From Nemertoderma westbladi (taxonomy: Eukaryota > Xenacoelomorpha > Nemertodermatida > Nemertodermatidae), in NCBI GenBank assembly GCA_032718475.1, contig JAUCBJ010006035.1, forward strand, positions 1 to 20,765: DNA of 20,765 nucleotides, written 5' to 3'. A model generated the notes under the pieces. The model saw nothing but the letters and a program-made list of their open reading frames with translations. It did not search any database and was not told where the DNA came from. Positions 6,922 through 15,947 of the stretch are shown here, one piece after another. The translations under genes were made by a program, and so were the position numbers. Within the stretch, counting starts at the first letter, position 1; each line of letters starts with the position of its first letter.

Positions 6922-9510
6922 ATGGATGACACCATCCGTGGGGATTCTGACAATACGGAACCGGCGATCAACGATACCCGAGACGGGCGCAGTCGAGCAT
7001 CCTCCCCCACCGGTAGCGCTAAAACCACGGCGAGTTCGGCGGCACGACTTGCCAAACATGGAGCTCGGATGATCGGCTTCCGAGTTCAAGCCGAACGGGA
7101 ACGGATCCGTAAGGAACAGTTGAGGGCAATAAAGGAACGAGGGTGGATACATCAGGAACAGGAACGTAAACTGGAAGAATTGAGGATCTCCGAGGAACGT
7201 AAACTGGAAGAATTGAGGATCTCCGAGGAACGTAAACTGGAAGAATTGAGGATCTCCGATGAACGCGGGCTGGAAAAACTGATACGAGAGGCTGCTGAGG
7301 TGGAATTCGAAGCGCGACTCTGGGAGGAAGAAGCTAAGGAGGACTGCGAGGAAGGACTCTCGGACAGGCTTCGGGAGTTCGACGGTGAGTTGGATCCAGG
7401 AACTGAGGATGCCAGACCGTGTCACGGTGGCGCGGTCAGGGGTGAAGGGACGGACGGACCTGAACCATTCGGGTTCACCGTCTCGCCTCAGGGAAACACG
7501 GAACGGTGGGCGGCAACAGATAACTCGGGTGTCACACAGGTACGGGCGGTCATGGGGTCGGAGAGTGTACCGGTACGTACACAACGCGGCCCCCAGCCAA
7601 TGGCTTCATCCTCCCCAAGGCCGGAACCGAAATCGGAGGAAGAAGGACGCGAGATTCGGGGCGCGGCACAACGTCAGGGTGGCGTTGTGGCAACCCCGGT
7701 CGTAACGGACTATGGTCGGGGTGCGGTGCAATGTCAGGGTGGCATTGCACAAGTCCCGGTCGTAACGGGCCATGGCTGGGATGCGGCACGGCGCCACGGT
7801 GGTGTTGTGGAAATCCCGGCTGTGTCGGACGACAACAACCTTCGGGCGGATAGGAAGCCCTTGGGTTTATTCGGGAACTCTCGGACTGTGACAGAGGTTA
7901 AGCCGAGGGATGTGGGGGCCGCCTACAACCTTCCGCCTATAAAACCTTCGGCTCGATCAATGGACGACGGGGCGCCAGAGGATTACGGGCGACTAGACGC
8001 CCATGCACAACCCTTTATCCCCAGGGATCGGACTCCCCATTCTTCCGCGGATCCCTGGGTAGGGTCGGTCGATTCGTGGATTGACGAACTCATCCCCGGA
8101 ATGGAAACTGTAATTCGGGGTGGCGAAGGAGCACATAGTCTGGAGGTGGCGCTAATGCGACTCGGGGACGAACGGGGCGCGCCGGAGGTGCGGCTGCTGT
8201 GGTTCGACGGGAACCCGATTCAGTGGCCGCAGTTCATCGAGCGGTTTTACGAGCTCGTACACCGTCGTGTACATTATACAGATGCTCGTCGCCTCGCGCT
8301 GCTTCAAGGGCAACTCGACGGGACGGCCAAGGATACCGTTGCGGGGTACGGTTGCAGCGGTGGAGCTTACGCCCAGGTGCTCCAGACTCTTAAATGGCAG
8401 TTCGCGCACCCGTCACTCGTCTCCCGGGTCTTTATAAACTCTATCGCGGAGGGGAAACAGATCCCCGCGCGGGACAAGGTGGCATTGAGACAGTTCCATA
8501 CGAATATAACTCTGTGTATTTATACACTACGGGCCACGGGTAATCTCGCGGACATATACTCTGTGGAAACGCTGCGGCGGGTCTATATGCGGCTGCCCGA
8601 TCACCTGCAATGGAAGTGGCAGCAGCATTGCGTAAATATCAGAGAGGGTTCCGGTCGCGGAACACCCATCACTGATACACCTGGAGACGTGGTTGGGTCG
8701 CTGTGTGCGGGCGCTGTTCGAACCAACTACGACAGACTTAAGCGAGTTTACCAACTACAGCTCCGGGACCGGGAAGCCACGGTCGTAAAGCCGAGGGAAG
8801 AAACCTTGGCTAAACGCGCGGTAGCGCTTGTCTCCGGGGACGGGAGGAAGGGGACGAGATCGGAGAACCCGAACTCAGTTAGCCATTCGGTATCCTGCCG
8901 CTCCATGGACTGTTGCGTCCTCTGTCAGGGGGATCACACAACGAGAAACTGTGAGAACTTTAAGGGTCTAACGACGAAACAACAAATGGATAAAGTCCAC
9001 GTACTCGAACTCTGCTTTAAGTGTTTGGAATCGGGCCACCGGGGCGGCGACTGCCCGAAGCCGGTACCGTGCGACGCAGGGGGTTGCGAACGGCGGCATC
9101 ATCCCCTTTTACACACGGCCTTCAACGAACTAAATTCGAGGATTGGCGGTGGGATAACGGGAATCGGGAAAGAGCGATCCGGTTACTCGGCGGCTACAGC
9201 GGATTGCGACGTGGTATCGGACGACCACGCGACGGGGTGGGAGGAGGACGGCGGCGTTCTCCTCCCTATTGTACCGTGCCGGCTTTATGGGAAAGAAGGG
9301 ACGATGGTAGAGGGCGTCGTCATGCTGGATCCGTGTAGCGAACTGACTTTGATTGTCGACGAGGTCGCGAATAAACTCAGGTTGGGGGGTGAACGGCGCA
9401 CATTAACGATAGGGAATGTCGAACGGGATGGGCCGCAACGGGAATTGGGCCGCGGGATGGGAGTCACGAGGCTGTGGAAGTGGGCGAGGCGTGGACTATC
9501 TCCGTTATAA
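6922..9510 (+). CDS. BEL/Pao Gag with zinc knuckles and start of protease
   Basis: 862 codons from ATG at 6922 (context CTATGG). Residues about 55-150 are a highly charged coiled coil containing three exact 11-residue repeats (ERKLEELRISE). Residues about 247-305 hold three 20-residue repeats (RGAAQRQGGVV type). The structural Gag domain typical of Pao elements (DUF1759 type) starts near LLWFDGNPIQWPQF (about 423-436) and runs to about 620. Three zinc-binding modules follow: CVLCQGDHTTRNC near 665, CFKCLESGHRGGDC near 697-711, and C-C-HH-LLH near 717-731. The frame then enters the retropepsin-like protease, with LDPCSELTLI at 802-811 where the active-site D-x-G-S motif is expected; the Gly is Cys here. 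The last ~20 residues (from about RELGRG on) do not fit the family and mark a frameshift, so this copy makes no intact Gag-Pol. Gag would form particles around element RNA. Confidence 0.85.
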   Translation: MDDTIRGDSDNTEPAINDTRDGRSRASSPTGSAKTTASSAARLAKHGARMIGFRVQAERERIRKEQLRAIKERGWIHQEQERKLEELRISEERKLEELRISEERKLEELRISDERGLEKLIREAAEVEFEARLWEEEAKEDCEEGLSDRLREFDGELDPGTEDARPCHGGAVRGEGTDGPEPFGFTVSPQGNTERWAATDNSGVTQVRAVMGSESVPVRTQRGPQPMASSSPRPEPKSEEEGREIRGAAQRQGGVVATPVVTDYGRGAVQCQGGIAQVPVVTGHGWDAARRHGGVVEIPAVSDDNNLRADRKPLGLFGNSRTVTEVKPRDVGAAYNLPPIKPSARSMDDGAPEDYGRLDAHAQPFIPRDRTPHSSADPWVGSVDSWIDELIPGMETVIRGGEGAHSLEVALMRLGDERGAPEVRLLWFDGNPIQWPQFIERFYELVHRRVHYTDARRLALLQGQLDGTAKDTVAGYGCSGGAYAQVLQTLKWQFAHPSLVSRVFINSIAEGKQIPARDKVALRQFHTNITLCIYTLRATGNLADIYSVETLRRVYMRLPDHLQWKWQQHCVNIREGSGRGTPITDTPGDVVGSLCAGAVRTNYDRLKRVYQLQLRDREATVVKPREETLAKRAVALVSGDGRKGTRSENPNSVSHSVSCRSMDCCVLCQGDHTTRNCENFKGLTTKQQMDKVHVLELCFKCLESGHRGGDCPKPVPCDAGGCERRHHPLLHTAFNELNSRIGGGITGIGKERSGYSAATADCDVVSDDHATGWEEDGGVLLPIVPCRLYGKEGTMVEGVVMLDPCSELTLIVDEVANKLRLGGERRTLTIGNVERDGPQRELGRGMGVTRLWKWARRGLSPL
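7160..7258 (+). repeat. Three in-frame 33 bp repeats in Gag coiled coil
   Basis: Three identical or nearly identical 33 bp units start at 7160, 7193 and 7226 and encode ERKLEELRISE three times. An 11-residue period suits a hendecad coiled coil. A weaker fourth unit (ERGLEKLIRE) follows. Confidence 0.9.
7656..7835 (+). repeat. Three diverged in-frame 60 bp repeats in Gag
   Basis: Three consecutive 20-residue units share the pattern (R/W)-x-A-x-x-x-GG(V/I)-x-x-x-P-(V/A)-V-(T/S)-x-x-x. Divergence between units is clear, so this duplication is older than the 33 bp repeat upstream. The segment lies in the Gag linker before the structural domain. Confidence 0.8.
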
Positions 9511-10082
9511 ATGTACCGAGGCGCCGTATGTCATGCGATAACCTCACAACATCGTATCCTCATCTCGTCGGTATACCAATACCGACAGATGTGGATTACT
9601 CGCGGGTTATAGCACTTATTGGCGCCAACGTACCTGAGATAGTCTGCCCCTTAGAGGTAAAACGGGGGGACCCGGGGCAGCCTTATGCACTACGGACTCT
9701 GTGCGGCTGGACGGTATGGGGGCCGGTGGGTGCTGGTAGAGGGTCGAGGGTTACACGGAAACATTGCGGGGTGACGGGGAAGGCGGGCGATGGGAAATTG
9801 GATAAACAGCTCGAGGAGTTTTGGACCACGGAGGGCTTTGGGACGAAGTTTAATGAGAATCGGCCGACTTCGCACGACGACCGTACGGCGATGAGGATGA
9901 TGGAAGCCTCCAAGAAAAGGCTACCTAGCGGTCGCTTTATGGTCGGGATGCCGTGGAAGGAATCGAGACTGAAACTCACAGACAATCGAGCCACGGCGAG
10001 TTCGCAACTCTTGTCGTTGGAAAGGAAATTCTCAAAAAACTCTCCGTTCGAAAAACTCTATCGGGAAATGTTGGGCTCGTAT
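9474..10082 (+). pseudogene. BEL/Pao Pol fragment: protease end and linker to reverse transcriptase
   Basis: This frame is offset from the Gag frame and continues the same protein: AWTISVINVP, then HLVGIPIPTDVDYSRVIALI, GANVPEIVCPLEV, and ALRTLCGWTVWGPVG, the usual signature of the Pao protease C-terminal region (DUF1758 type). Next come LEEFWTTEGFG and GRFMVGMPWKES, which normally lead into the reverse transcriptase, and LLSLERKFSKNSPFEKLYRE. The protein then stops because foreign repeat sequence begins at 10083, and a TAA is read at 10086-10088. The upstream limit is uncertain: the shift occurs somewhere around 9440-9475. I see no convincing slippery heptamer, so an indel is more likely than programmed frameshifting. 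Confidence 0.8.
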
Positions 10083-10200
10083 CTGTAATTTTCTCTTAAT
10101 TGCGTTCACCCTCGTTACTTCTTCCTCTGTTTCTTCCAACTCCCTCGGAAAGAAACAGGAAGAAGTAACGAGGGTGGACGCATCTAAGAGAAAATTACAG
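10083..10200. repeat. Near-perfect hairpin of inverted 63 bp units
   Basis: The stretch 10083-10139 is the reverse complement of 10147-10200, apart from a few mismatches and a two-base gap, around a loop of about 7-9 bases. The left arm is an inverted copy of the same unit that is repeated directly to the right (see 10147-10320). It begins exactly where BEL/Pao similarity ends. Confidence 0.9.
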
Positions 10201-10320
10201 AGGGAGTTGGAAGAAACAGAGGAAGAAGTAACGAGGGTGGACGCATCTAAGAGAAAATTACAGAGGGAGTTGGAAGAAACAGAGGAAGAAGTAACGAGGG
10301 TGAACGCATCTAAGAGAAAA
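10147..10320 (+). repeat. 63 bp tandem repeat with myosin-tail-like translation
   Basis: About 2.7 direct copies of a 63 bp unit (AGGGAGTTGG at 10201 and 10264) keep an open frame and encode a 21-residue unit that includes KRKLQRELEETEEEVTR and (D/N)AS. Twenty-one residues is exactly three heptads. The wording closely resembles the C-terminal coiled-coil tail of non-muscle myosin II, where a ...LEEAEEE...ANASRRKLQREL... order is known. I infer that an exon fragment was copied and amplified here. There is no start codon or rest of a myosin gene in the window, and the frame runs into non-coding sequence after 10320. Confidence 0.7.
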
Positions 10321-11308
10321 TGGTTTCTATATTTTAATATTATTATTGTAGGCCTACAATATTTGCCATAACTTAGCTCAACCATTATTTGATTTCCTGA
10401 AACTTAAATTATAACCATTCCTATATTGCATGAAGCTTGTTATAGTGATAGTATATATTTAATTTATTAAACCATCCTAATATCATATTCCACAAATAGA
10501 ATGAAAATCCAGAAATATCCTAGTGTGGTGCCAGTGTTGTTGTAGGTTTAGAAGTCTATTGATTTTCGTCTCCTTTGGTATGAATCACATACGTAAAGGT
10601 TTTGGTTAATAGCTAAAGAAATTATTGTTAAAAACCAATAATTAGCGACCCAATCATTCAATTAAGAGTCCCTATTAGAGCTTGTGACGTCACATCATTA
10701 TGATTTTTTATAAATAGTTTTCATTAATAACATTCACTGGATGTAAAATGTTATTTGTATTGATTTCGGTTTATGATTTAATGATAAATTATCGACTATA
10801 TTGTGGATATTGTTTGGTTTCAATTATTTGACGCGATTTTAGGAAATTCAGCGTTTGAATCATTCCAAGATAGACTCTATTTATCCGTATTAATAATTGT
10901 ATTGGCGTAGAAACCTGTGCGGAATTATTTACGCCCCCTAGTGACGCGGTAGCCCAACGATTTACTATGCCCAGCTCCATCTAGTGGTATTTTGTTATAT
11001 TGCCGAATTCTTTGGGTGTGTTTGTGTCCGACGCTAGGCGGATTTTAGCTTAGGTATATCAAATAATTTCCACGTACATTGTCTTGTCTCTTTTGTCAGC
11101 TATATATGTTATTATAAAATAATTATATTATTATATTTACTATCATATTATTTACAGTGATTTGAGTATTATAATATTGGATACAGAATGACGTCACTTT
11201 AACTTTTGTTTATTGATGTTTATTGAAGGCGCACATCACAATTGGAAAATAAAAGGTTGTGGAAATATACATTCTGAAAATCGCGAATTCATACAACAAG
11301 GGAGACAA
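10321..11308. other. AT-rich stretch without a gene
   Basis: No coding frame or recognised element. Simple AT-rich sequence, with one stretch of TTATA repeats near 11105-11180. CTAGTG strings occur at 10936 and 10981 in contexts like CGCCCCCTAGTGACG. Confidence 0.5.
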
Positions 11309-11330
11309 CCCCCCCCCCCCCCCCCCCCCC
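11309..11330. repeat. C homopolymer, 22 bases
   Basis: A second uninterrupted run of 22 C, the same length as the one at 6730-6751. Confidence 0.9.
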
Positions 11331-12548
11331 ATTTTTGCGGTAGCTAATATAATTGTGCTACAGCCACGTTTAACAACTATTATAGTCCAAAATTCAGTGA
11401 CCCTTGTGGTGTAATAATTAATGTTTGCAAAATGTTACCCATCGGGGACAACATTATTGTGTTACCCAGTGTAAAATTTATATGACATATGGTGCATATG
11501 TATTACACCGGGGACAGTCTACCAAATTTGTCATTATTGCGCGGTTGACACTATTATTGTTGTTACCTAGTATATTTAACTGAGGTGCTGATGGTGGACC
11601 GGACCCCATCTCCATATGGGCATTGAATTCACATCTCTTGGAGGTCGTGGGTTCAGTGTTCAGTCTGAGATCTGACAGTGTGCTGCATTATACTGTATGT
11701 ATTCCAACGAAAAAATACGGTACGGGTCAGCAGGTACGGAACTTCAAACTGCGCTGCGATATGTTGTACTGTTAGTTACATGTGCTGATGTGCGACGTGC
11801 TGATTGTACAGGCTGACCGGGGTGCATGATAGCAAGAAAATATCTGAATATTAAAATGTTAAATACTGTATTAAAACTTGTATATTAAAAAAAAGATTAA
11901 AAATAATTATTAATTAAGAATAAATTTTATACAGTATAGAGCAGTAGAGTAAATAGTTTCTGTATCGTTATACTGTAGTATAAAAGGTATATTTTTTAAA
12001 ACTTTCAGTTTCGGATATAGTACACGTATTAATACTGAAAAAATATGTGCTTTGTTTGTCCCCAGGATTTCCCTGACTGCCTGAAAGACATACTGTAGTC
12101 AGATACTGTAGTCTCGTTTTTACAGGTGTCTGACATTCTGACAGTAACATACTGTAGGGCAGTATGGACATCGCCTTTACCTCTAGCTCTGCCATACACT
12201 CAGACCTGCAGACTCTGGATACATGGATTACCGCACCTTTAAGGACAGACACAGCATCACACAGTAATTAATGGATTTATTTCATAAAACAATATGAATG
12301 GCACTGGACATAATATAGATCAATTTTCTTTGCTTCAGATTATATATTATTATATAATCGACAATTCTAAAGAACTGATAACTTTGTACTAATTTACTGC
12401 TAAATATGGTCCCCAGATAAAAAAATATTCGGATTATTAGTAGCATAACTACAGTATATAATTATTATTTTACTCTCAGAATTTGCCGGATAAAACATAA
12501 CATACAGTAACTATGCATAACTAAACAAAACTAAGCTAAATGATCCAA
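11331..12548. other. Gene-free stretch rich in ATACTGTA motifs
   Basis: No supported gene. A short hairpin ACATATG-GTG-CATATGT lies near 11484-11500, inside an outer GTGTAA/TTACAC pair. The motif CGGGGACA occurs near 11443 and 11509. From about 11690 to 12150 the string ATACTGTA and its reverse complement recur many times. This looks like neutral repeat-derived DNA. Confidence 0.5.
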
Positions 12549-13050
12549 CCTTCGAAAAGTCTACAAATTTATCCTTCGTTTAGAAGGTAATTTATCCTTC
12601 GAATATAAGGTAATTTATCCTTCGAATAGTAGCATAAATTATTATTCTAAACGCAGGATAGAAACTATAAATTCATCCACCCTTCGAAAAGTCTACAAAT
12701 TTAGCCTTCATTTAGAAGGATAATTTATCCTTCGAATAGCAGCATAAATTATCCTTCTAAACGAAGGATAAAAATTATCAATTCACCCACCCTTCGAAAA
12801 GTCTACAAATTTATCCTTCGTTTAGAAGGATAATTTATCCGGCGAATAGTAGGCATATTTATCCTTCTATTTGCCGGCTAAAAACTAGCTAAATCTTCAG
12901 AATCTTCGAATAGTCTTCGAATTTATCCTTCGTTTAGAAGGATAATTTATCCTACGAATTGTAGACTGAATTATCAGACAATTTAGACGGCGAAAATGCT
13001 GATAATTTCGAAGAAAATTTATTTCGATCAAATTAGCAGCATATTAGTAG
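12549..13050. repeat. Palindrome-rich tandem array, period 110-132 bp
   Basis: Units begin with CTTCGAAAAGTCTACAAATTT (seen with TTCG at 12551, 12683 and 12793, and a variant at 12904). Each carries CCTTCGTTTAGAAGG, a 5 bp hairpin, and GAAGGATAATTTATCCTTC, a perfect 9 bp dyad around one base. In the second unit a CCTTCATTTAGAAGGATAA block is followed about 30 bp later by TTATCCTTCTAAACGAAGG, its near-exact reverse complement. The array could form cruciforms. It decays after about 12980. Confidence 0.85.
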
Positions 13051-13172
13051 CAATTTCGAAGGATGTGACTTTGCTGGGTACGGTCAGACGGTGTGGTGTG
13101 GGGCGAGCCACGAAGTTGGCGGAGCCTTAGCGAATTGACACTGTTAGGGGGTGGGTCAATTTATGCAAATAG

Positions 13173-13224
13173 TTGTCGTCGTCGTCGTCGTCGTCGTTGT
13201 CGTCGTCGTCGTTGTCGTCGTCGT
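13173..13224. repeat. CGT trinucleotide microsatellite
   Basis: About 52 bases of (GTC)n with three GTT interruptions. It would read as poly-Arg or poly-Ser in some frames, but nothing suggests that it is coding. Confidence 0.95.
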
Positions 13225-13345
13225 TACGATTTTGACATGCTAATAACTTTGTCGGATTTAAAGCTGCCAAGTTGAAAATTTGTAGGTATCAATATGAGCA
13301 AAAGTTGAGATATTTGAGAGACTTTCAGACACCATCAGTGCAATG

Positions 13346-14265
13346 GTCTCCCGCTAGAGGGCCACATGTCTAAACATTAAATGGCCACCCATTTCTTTGC
13401 TTTTAATCCGTTTAAGCTGAAACTTGGGAAGTATGTACTAGACCATTAGCTGTAAATTTCAAAGGAGGCTAATCTGTCTGCAGTTCTCCAGTCTGCCGCT
13501 AGAGGGCGAAATGTCCCGAATGTGAAATTATTCTTCCATTTAGTTGTTTATGATCTGATTACGCTGAAACATGTCATATATGTACTAGATGACATCCTGA
13601 GTCTTTGTGTGGATTGTAATCGGTCCGAAGTTTTCCAGTCTCCCGCTAGAGGGCCACATGTCTAAACATTAAATGGCCACCCATTTCTTTGCTTTTAATC
13701 CGTTTAAGCTGAAACTTGGGAAGTATGTACTAGACCATTAGCTGTAAATTTCAAAGGAGGCTAATCTGTCTGCAGTTCTCCAGTCTGCCGCTAGAGGGCG
13801 AAATGTCCCGAATGTGAAATTATTCTTCCATTTAGTTGTTTATGATCTGATTACGCTGAAACTTGTCATATATGTACTAGAAGACATCCTAAGTCTTTGT
13901 GTGGACAGTAATCGGTCCGGAGTTTTCGAGTCTGCCGCTAGAGGGCGAAATGTAGGAAAGTGATAACCTTTGCGAATTCCTTGATCTTAATCTATTTAAG
14001 CTGAATTTTGGAATATACAGTACCGGTATGTACTAGACCACATGCCTCGTCTTTGTGAGGAAGGTGATCGATCCGTAGTTCTTTAATATGCCGCTAGAGG
14101 GCTAAATGTATGAAAGTGAAAACCTTCCAACATTTCGTTATTTATGATCCGTCAATCGGAAACTTGGTAGATATGTAATAGACCATAGGATGTGGCTTTG
14201 TAGGGAAACTAATCCTTCCTTCTTCAGTTACCCAGTCTCCCGCTAGAGGGTTAACGTTTTCCGGG
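13346..14265 (+). repeat. Satellite of about 147 bp units, each with a CTCF-like motif
   Basis: CCGCTAGAGGG occurs seven times, starting at 13351, 13496, 13643, 13788, 13935, 14091 and 14240, with spacings of 145, 147, 145, 147, 156 and 149 bp. Between the motifs units share TTTAAGCTGAAACTTGG, TATGTACTAGACCAT and CAGTCT just before the next motif. The first four units form a higher-order dimer repeat of about 292 bp, with 13346-13637 and 13638-13929 nearly identical in long stretches, while later units are more diverged. CCGCTAGAGGGCG fits the known CTCF core CCRSYAGRKGGCR. A transitional, strongly diverged unit may precede 13346. Confidence 0.88.
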
Positions 14266-14585
14266 AAAATCTTCTCCTATGTTTTTATAATCCTTTCGAG
14301 TTGATACTTAGCATTAACTCATTTCACGTGCTGCGCGAAGGCCCCACTTCGTGTAGGTACAGACGTTGAGACGTACAGGTGTAGGCAGGCCCAGGCCTAC
14401 AACTGTACAACTTATGTATATGTACCCGTCCGTACCGTACCGGTCAGCCGGTAGCAAAAAGCCAATTTGGGTGTCGATTCTGCCTTCTCATAGGGTTAAT
14501 GTTAAATTAATATTAAACAATTAGTGCCTAGAAGTCAAAATTTCTGTAAACTGTGTTACTAAATTTAGTTTTGGTTAGAAACGCC
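14266..14585. other. Short spacer between satellite and foldback element
   Basis: No gene visible. It contains several short self-complementary strings typical of this genome (GTACCGTACCGGT, CAGGCCCAGGCCTAC). Confidence 0.5.
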
Positions 14586-14659
14586 TGCCACTATGGCGTC
14601 TGATTTGAGCCAAAATACCTTAGAATTATAAATGTGTACCTTACATTTTTCATTAGCTT

Positions 14660-15125
14660 ATATTTATAAGCATCGCTTAAAAGTATGGTATTTTATTTCA
14701 TTTGAATTTATACATCGCTTAAAAGTAAGCTATGTTTTATGTAGTTGACTTTAATAAATCGCTTAAAAGTAAGGTATTTTTTACAAGTTCTCTTAAAACA
14801 TCTCTTAAAAGTAAGCTATGTTTGTTTGTATTTGCCGTGAAAATCGCTTATAAGTAAGCCATGTTTTTGCAATTGCCTTGAAAATCGCTTAAACGTATGG
14901 TATTTTATTGCATTTGAATTTATACATCGCTTAAAAGTAAGCTATGTTTTATGAAGTTGACTTTAATAAATCGCTTAAAAGTAAGGTATTTTTTACAAGT
15001 TCTCTTAAAACATCGCTTAAAAGTAAGCTATGTTTATGAAGTTGACTTTATTAAATCGCTTAAAATTAAGATATTTTTTACAAGTTCTGTTAAAACATCG
15101 CTTAAAAGTAAGCTACGTTTATGTA
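14660..15125. repeat. Subrepeats of the left foldback arm
   Basis: Units around CGCTTAAAAGTAAG occur near 14670, 14713, 14759, 14803, 14845, 14886, 14929, 14974, 15015, 15057 and 15099, a period of about 41-46 bp. They alternate between a GCTATGTTTATGTAGTTGAC type and a GGTATTTTTTACAAGTTCT type, so the true unit is a pair of about 85-90 bp. The right arm carries the same units in reverse between about 16560 and 16850. Confidence 0.88.
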
Positions 15126-15144
15126 CAGTAACGCTTTCAAATAA

Positions 15145-15720
15145 CGTCCTATTGGATCCTAATTGGATCCTATTAGGAACCTAATAGGAAAAAAATAGCC
15201 TTTAGGAAATCACTTGGATTTTACCTAATGCAAGTCTACCTAGAGCGGCTAAATATCAAAGCTTAGAAGTGTCTGTCAATCAACCTCCCGGGATACTTGA
15301 ATGTAGCAAAGAGCGCCACTTTGTCTAGTGGTTGAGTTGTATTTTTCCCTACATTCCCCTGCTGACTTACCTTACAACAACAACACCCCTACGGTGAAAT
15401 AAATACTCTATGCCAAGATCACATTGCCTTTAACTTAATCAACATCTGGACAGATAAACTACCTTATACAATAAAGTTAAAAGGTATTGCCGCTTGTGTA
15501 AGAGTTTATTTTGTTTAGCCGTAACCCCTTAGGGGAATAAAGGTAAAATAAATGCTGTTAAATTTTAAGGCATGTTTCATATAAAGATGTGCGTGCTGCG
15601 GAGGCTTAACGAGGGATTTTGGCGCTGGGTTCTGGGTATGCAAGCGCAGTTTTTTGTCGCCAATAATATTCCCCTCATAACTGTGGCTAGGGTAATTGTA
15701 ACTTAGACTTAAGTAGTTTT
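15145..15720. mobile_element. Nested insertion of about 576 bp in the left foldback arm
   Basis: Comparing the two arms, the left one follows the right up to CGCTTTCAAATAA (to 15144) and resumes at AAATAAGGTATTTAATTGCA (from 15721). The intervening 576 bp have no counterpart on the right, and AAATAA occurs on both sides (15139-15144 and 15721-15726) as a possible target duplication. The insert contains a cluster of CCTATTGGATCC and CCTATTAGG palindromic strings near its left end. I see no gene and no clear terminal inverted repeats. Confidence 0.55.
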
Positions 15721-15947
15721 AAATAAGGTATTTAATTGCAGTTCTGTTCCAACATTGCTTAAAATGAAGTATGTGTTTATGCAGTAATATAGTTTAAAGT
15801 AAGCGATGTTTTTACAGTGTCGTTTAAACATAGTTTAAAGTAAGCTATGTTTTTGCAGTGTTTTGTCCAATCAAATGCGCTGTTGACAATATCTGCAATT
15901 AGTAAATAGATCACGAGAGGGCGCTGTTGAGCAATTGTTGTATTCCA

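Larger units (their letters stand above)
6442..10082 (+). mobile_element. BEL/Pao LTR retrotransposon, 5' part only
   Basis: Gag and the protease start are in one frame (6922-9510), and a shifted frame carries the protease C-terminal part and the linker up to just before the reverse transcriptase (to 10082). Reverse transcriptase, RNase H, integrase and the 3' LTR are absent. At 10083 the element ends abruptly in a hairpin repeat of unrelated origin. The coding part is clearly richer in GC than its surroundings. The left limit is a guess based on the candidate LTR promoter. Confidence 0.8.

Noticed and set aside
6751-7584. 277-codon open frame on the minus strand
   Set aside because: It is antisense to the Gag coding region, repeats FLGDPQFFQFT because of the 33 bp Gag repeat, and has no family resemblance.
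9440-9480. Programmed frameshift between Gag-protease and Pol
   Set aside because: No convincing slippery heptamer was seen and the shift is inside the protease domain, where a programmed shift would be odd. The element is truncated anyway, so an indel is simpler.
11590-11670. Possible second tRNA-like sequence (GGAGGTCGTGGGTTCAGT)
   Set aside because: There is a B-box-like string, but no convincing A box at the right distance and no stems.
11968-12252. 94-codon minus-strand frame
   Set aside because: It lies in a motif-rich, non-coding stretch and shows no coding character or known domain.
13346-14265. CRISPR-like regular repeats
   Set aside because: The whole unit of about 147 bp is repeated, including the parts between the short motifs, and the genome is animal. 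This is satellite DNA.
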